From contig QMST01000030.1 in the NCBI GenBank assembly GCA_003649745.1, positions 1 to 6,498 on the forward strand: a stretch of DNA of 6,498 nucleotides, given 5' to 3'. A program made the position numbers and the translations under genes. Under the pieces are notes generated by a model. It was not told the origin of the DNA. It did not search any database and saw nothing but the letters and a program-made list of their open reading frames with translations. The DNA comes from Thermoplasmata archaeon (GTDB lineage Archaea > Thermoplasmatota > E2 > DHVEG-1 > B8-G13). Below are positions 5,147-6,498 of the stretch, in pieces; the first letter of the stretch is position 1; the number at the start of each line of letters is the position of its first letter.

Positions 5147-6406
5147 TTATTCTTTGATTATTTTTTGCAGCAAGGGTAGAAGTTGTTTCTCGTAGATGTT
5201 ATCCCATGTGTATTGTTTTATCACTTTTCTAAACAGTTTTTGTATCTTGTTTTTTGAGGTGAAGGATATTATTTTATCTGCGATATCTTCTGGTTTTTCT
5301 TTTAAACTAAAGAAGCAAACACTTCCTCTTCCTATTTCTTTGAAAGGTGGGATATCAGAGCATACTATCGGGAGTTTTATCATACCAGATTCTAATAATG
5401 GTATTCCAAAACCTTCATGGTAACTTGGCATAAATAGTATATCTGCGATTAGATATAGATCTCTCATGGTGATTCTATCAGGTGATAAATGTTCTCCACT
5501 TTTGAACTTGTATTCTGCCAAAAGTAAAACATCTTTCTCCACGTCTAATGTTTTAGCAAGAGATTTGAGTTTTCTATAGTATTCTTTAGCGGTTGCCTCA
5601 TGTGGATCATAGGATCCTGTTACTATCAATATTGCATTTTTCCCTTTGTCTTTTAAAGCTCTTAGTACCTTGATGGAGAGTTCTATGTTTTTTCTAGGAT
5701 GCAACCTAGATGGTTGAACCATGATAAAATCTGCGTTAAAAAGATGTTGCTCTTTGATCAATCTCACAGTTTGCGAGTCTAGTTTGAAAAAAGTTATGGG
5801 ATCAACACCGTTTGGTATAACAGTGAATCTTCCTTTTCTACCGTAGAGATTATAGAATAGTTTTTTTCTATAATTGGATATAACCACATAGTGCATTTTA
5901 GGATTAAACTGTTTCAAAATCTTGTAAGGTTCTCTTCTGAGATGTTGCGGGTAGTCATCATAAAAATATGGGGAATCATGACCCCAGCTTATTATTGGTA
6001 AAAAATTTTCTTCTGCTAACCAGTGTAAAGCATATGTTAATGGTAGATTATAGTGCATTGTGAGCACGTTATGTGCTATTAAAACATCGAATCCTTCTAA
6101 GGATTTTTTAAGATATTTGTATATTTTGTCTGACAGGTTTTGTAGAGGTTTTACATCTTTTTTTTCTATTGCTTTCTTGTGCGCTGTTATGATTTTCTCG
6201 TTTCTAGAGCTTAACAGGGGATTTATCTCAATAGGATAATCTTGTGAGAATGTTCCACCCATGCCTGCGAATATTTTTACATTGTTGTAGTATCTGTGAA
6301 AAAGATTTGCCTGTTCTCTTACAACTTCTTCTACTCCTCCAACCACCGGTGGGCATGAATAATGCAGAAGTGCAATGTTATATCTCCCCATGTTTTCTTT
6401 TACCAT
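5147..6406 (-). CDS. Glycosyltransferase family 4 (GT-B fold)
   Basis: The 419-residue protein transfers a sugar from an activated donor to a glycan or lipid acceptor, acting in the cytoplasm or at the inner membrane face. The N-terminal Rossmann half shows PPVVGGVEEVVREQANLF (about 19-36), the glycine-rich acceptor-side loop. The interdomain region has VIPNGVD (196-202). The donor half has PSRLHPRKNIE (232-242), VTGSYDP, and MPSYHEGFGIPLLESG, where E331 and E339 form the EX7E motif of retaining GT4 enzymes. Length is normal for the family. ATG 6406 overlaps the stop of the preceding gene by 7 bp, implying translational coupling; an internal ATG at 6391 is less likely. The sugar and acceptor cannot be told from sequence. 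With another glycosyltransferase upstream and a decayed acyltransferase downstream, a surface-polysaccharide or glycoprotein cluster is likely. Confidence 0.9.
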   Translation of the reverse strand: MVKENMGRYNIALLHYSCPPVVGGVEEVVREQANLFHRYYNNVKIFAGMGGTFSQDYPIEINPLLSSRNEKIITAHKKAIEKKDVKPLQNLSDKIYKYLKKSLEGFDVLIAHNVLTMHYNLPLTYALHWLAEENFLPIISWGHDSPYFYDDYPQHLRREPYKILKQFNPKMHYVVISNYRKKLFYNLYGRKGRFTVIPNGVDPITFFKLDSQTVRLIKEQHLFNADFIMVQPSRLHPRKNIELSIKVLRALKDKGKNAILIVTGSYDPHEATAKEYYRKLKSLAKTLDVEKDVLLLAEYKFKSGEHLSPDRITMRDLYLIADILFMPSYHEGFGIPLLESGMIKLPIVCSDIPPFKEIGRGSVCFFSLKEKPEDIADKIISFTSKNKIQKLFRKVIKQYTWDNIYEKQLLPLLQKIIKE

Positions 6407-6498
6407 CCTTTTTCTAGTTGTCTGATAAGCGGTATCAATAATTCCTCAAGTACTTCATATGAGAAATATTTTTTGGCTAGTTCATAGTTTTTGTTAAC
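6400..6498 (-). CDS. C-terminal end of a second glycosyltransferase (cut by window edge)
   Basis: The - strand frame is open from the right edge to TAA at 6400-6402 and encodes 32 residues, including YELAKKYFSYEVLEELLIPL and ending in LEKGW. This resembles the C-terminal helix of GT4 enzymes and of the next gene itself, where QYTWDNIYEKQLLPLLQKII occupies the same place. Its last codons overlap the start codon of the GT4 gene (ATGGTAA arrangement). The assignment rests on this short tail and on context. Confidence 0.6.
   Translation of the reverse strand, partial: VNKNYELAKKYFSYEVLEELLIPLIRQLEKGW

Noticed and set aside
5196..5423. 75-residue + strand frame
   Set aside because: It is a shadow of the GT4 gene with no independent support.

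Overview
The window looks archaeal. It is AT-rich, has TATA-like boxes with purine-rich flanks rather than sigma-70 promoters, has T-runs after stop codons, and carries an archaeal-type Ogg2 DNA glycosylase close to the Methanocaldococcus enzyme. It also holds a large secreted protein with Ig-like and PKD repeats of a style common in uncultured Thermoplasmatota. Placement in Thermoplasmatota is inferred from protein style, not from a marker gene.

Left part (1-2785): the 3' end of a nicotianamine-synthase-like, SAM-binding protein runs in from the left edge on the + strand. It converges on a 691-residue secreted protein on the - strand. That protein has a signal peptide, two Ig-like repeats, a central C39/papain-like cysteine peptidase-type domain, a PKD domain and a short aromatic/basic tail.

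Middle (2786-3523): a 210-bp divergent intergenic region separates the secreted-protein gene from an Lrp/AsnC-type regulator. A perfect 8-bp-arm inverted repeat lies in front of the secreted-protein gene. The regulator's own TATA box sits inside a near-palindrome. The layout suggests that the regulator controls both its neighbour and itself.

Right-middle (3525-4487): there is no intact gene of normal size. Read in three frames, the - strand contains a hexapeptide-repeat acyltransferase broken by three single-base frameshifts. Upstream of it are the remains of a multi-pass membrane protein. On the + strand there is one possible 24-residue, very acidic microprotein with its own TATA box.

Right (4495-6498): a tight - strand operon contains the end of one glycosyltransferase, a complete GT4 glycosyltransferase overlapping it by 7 bp, and the Ogg2 8-oxoguanine glycosylase/AP lyase, closed by a T7 run. 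The decayed acyltransferase and membrane protein lie downstream in the same direction, so the right half is best read as the worn edge of a surface-glycan gene cluster. I see no tRNA, rRNA, CRISPR, transposase or convincing new defence-type system.
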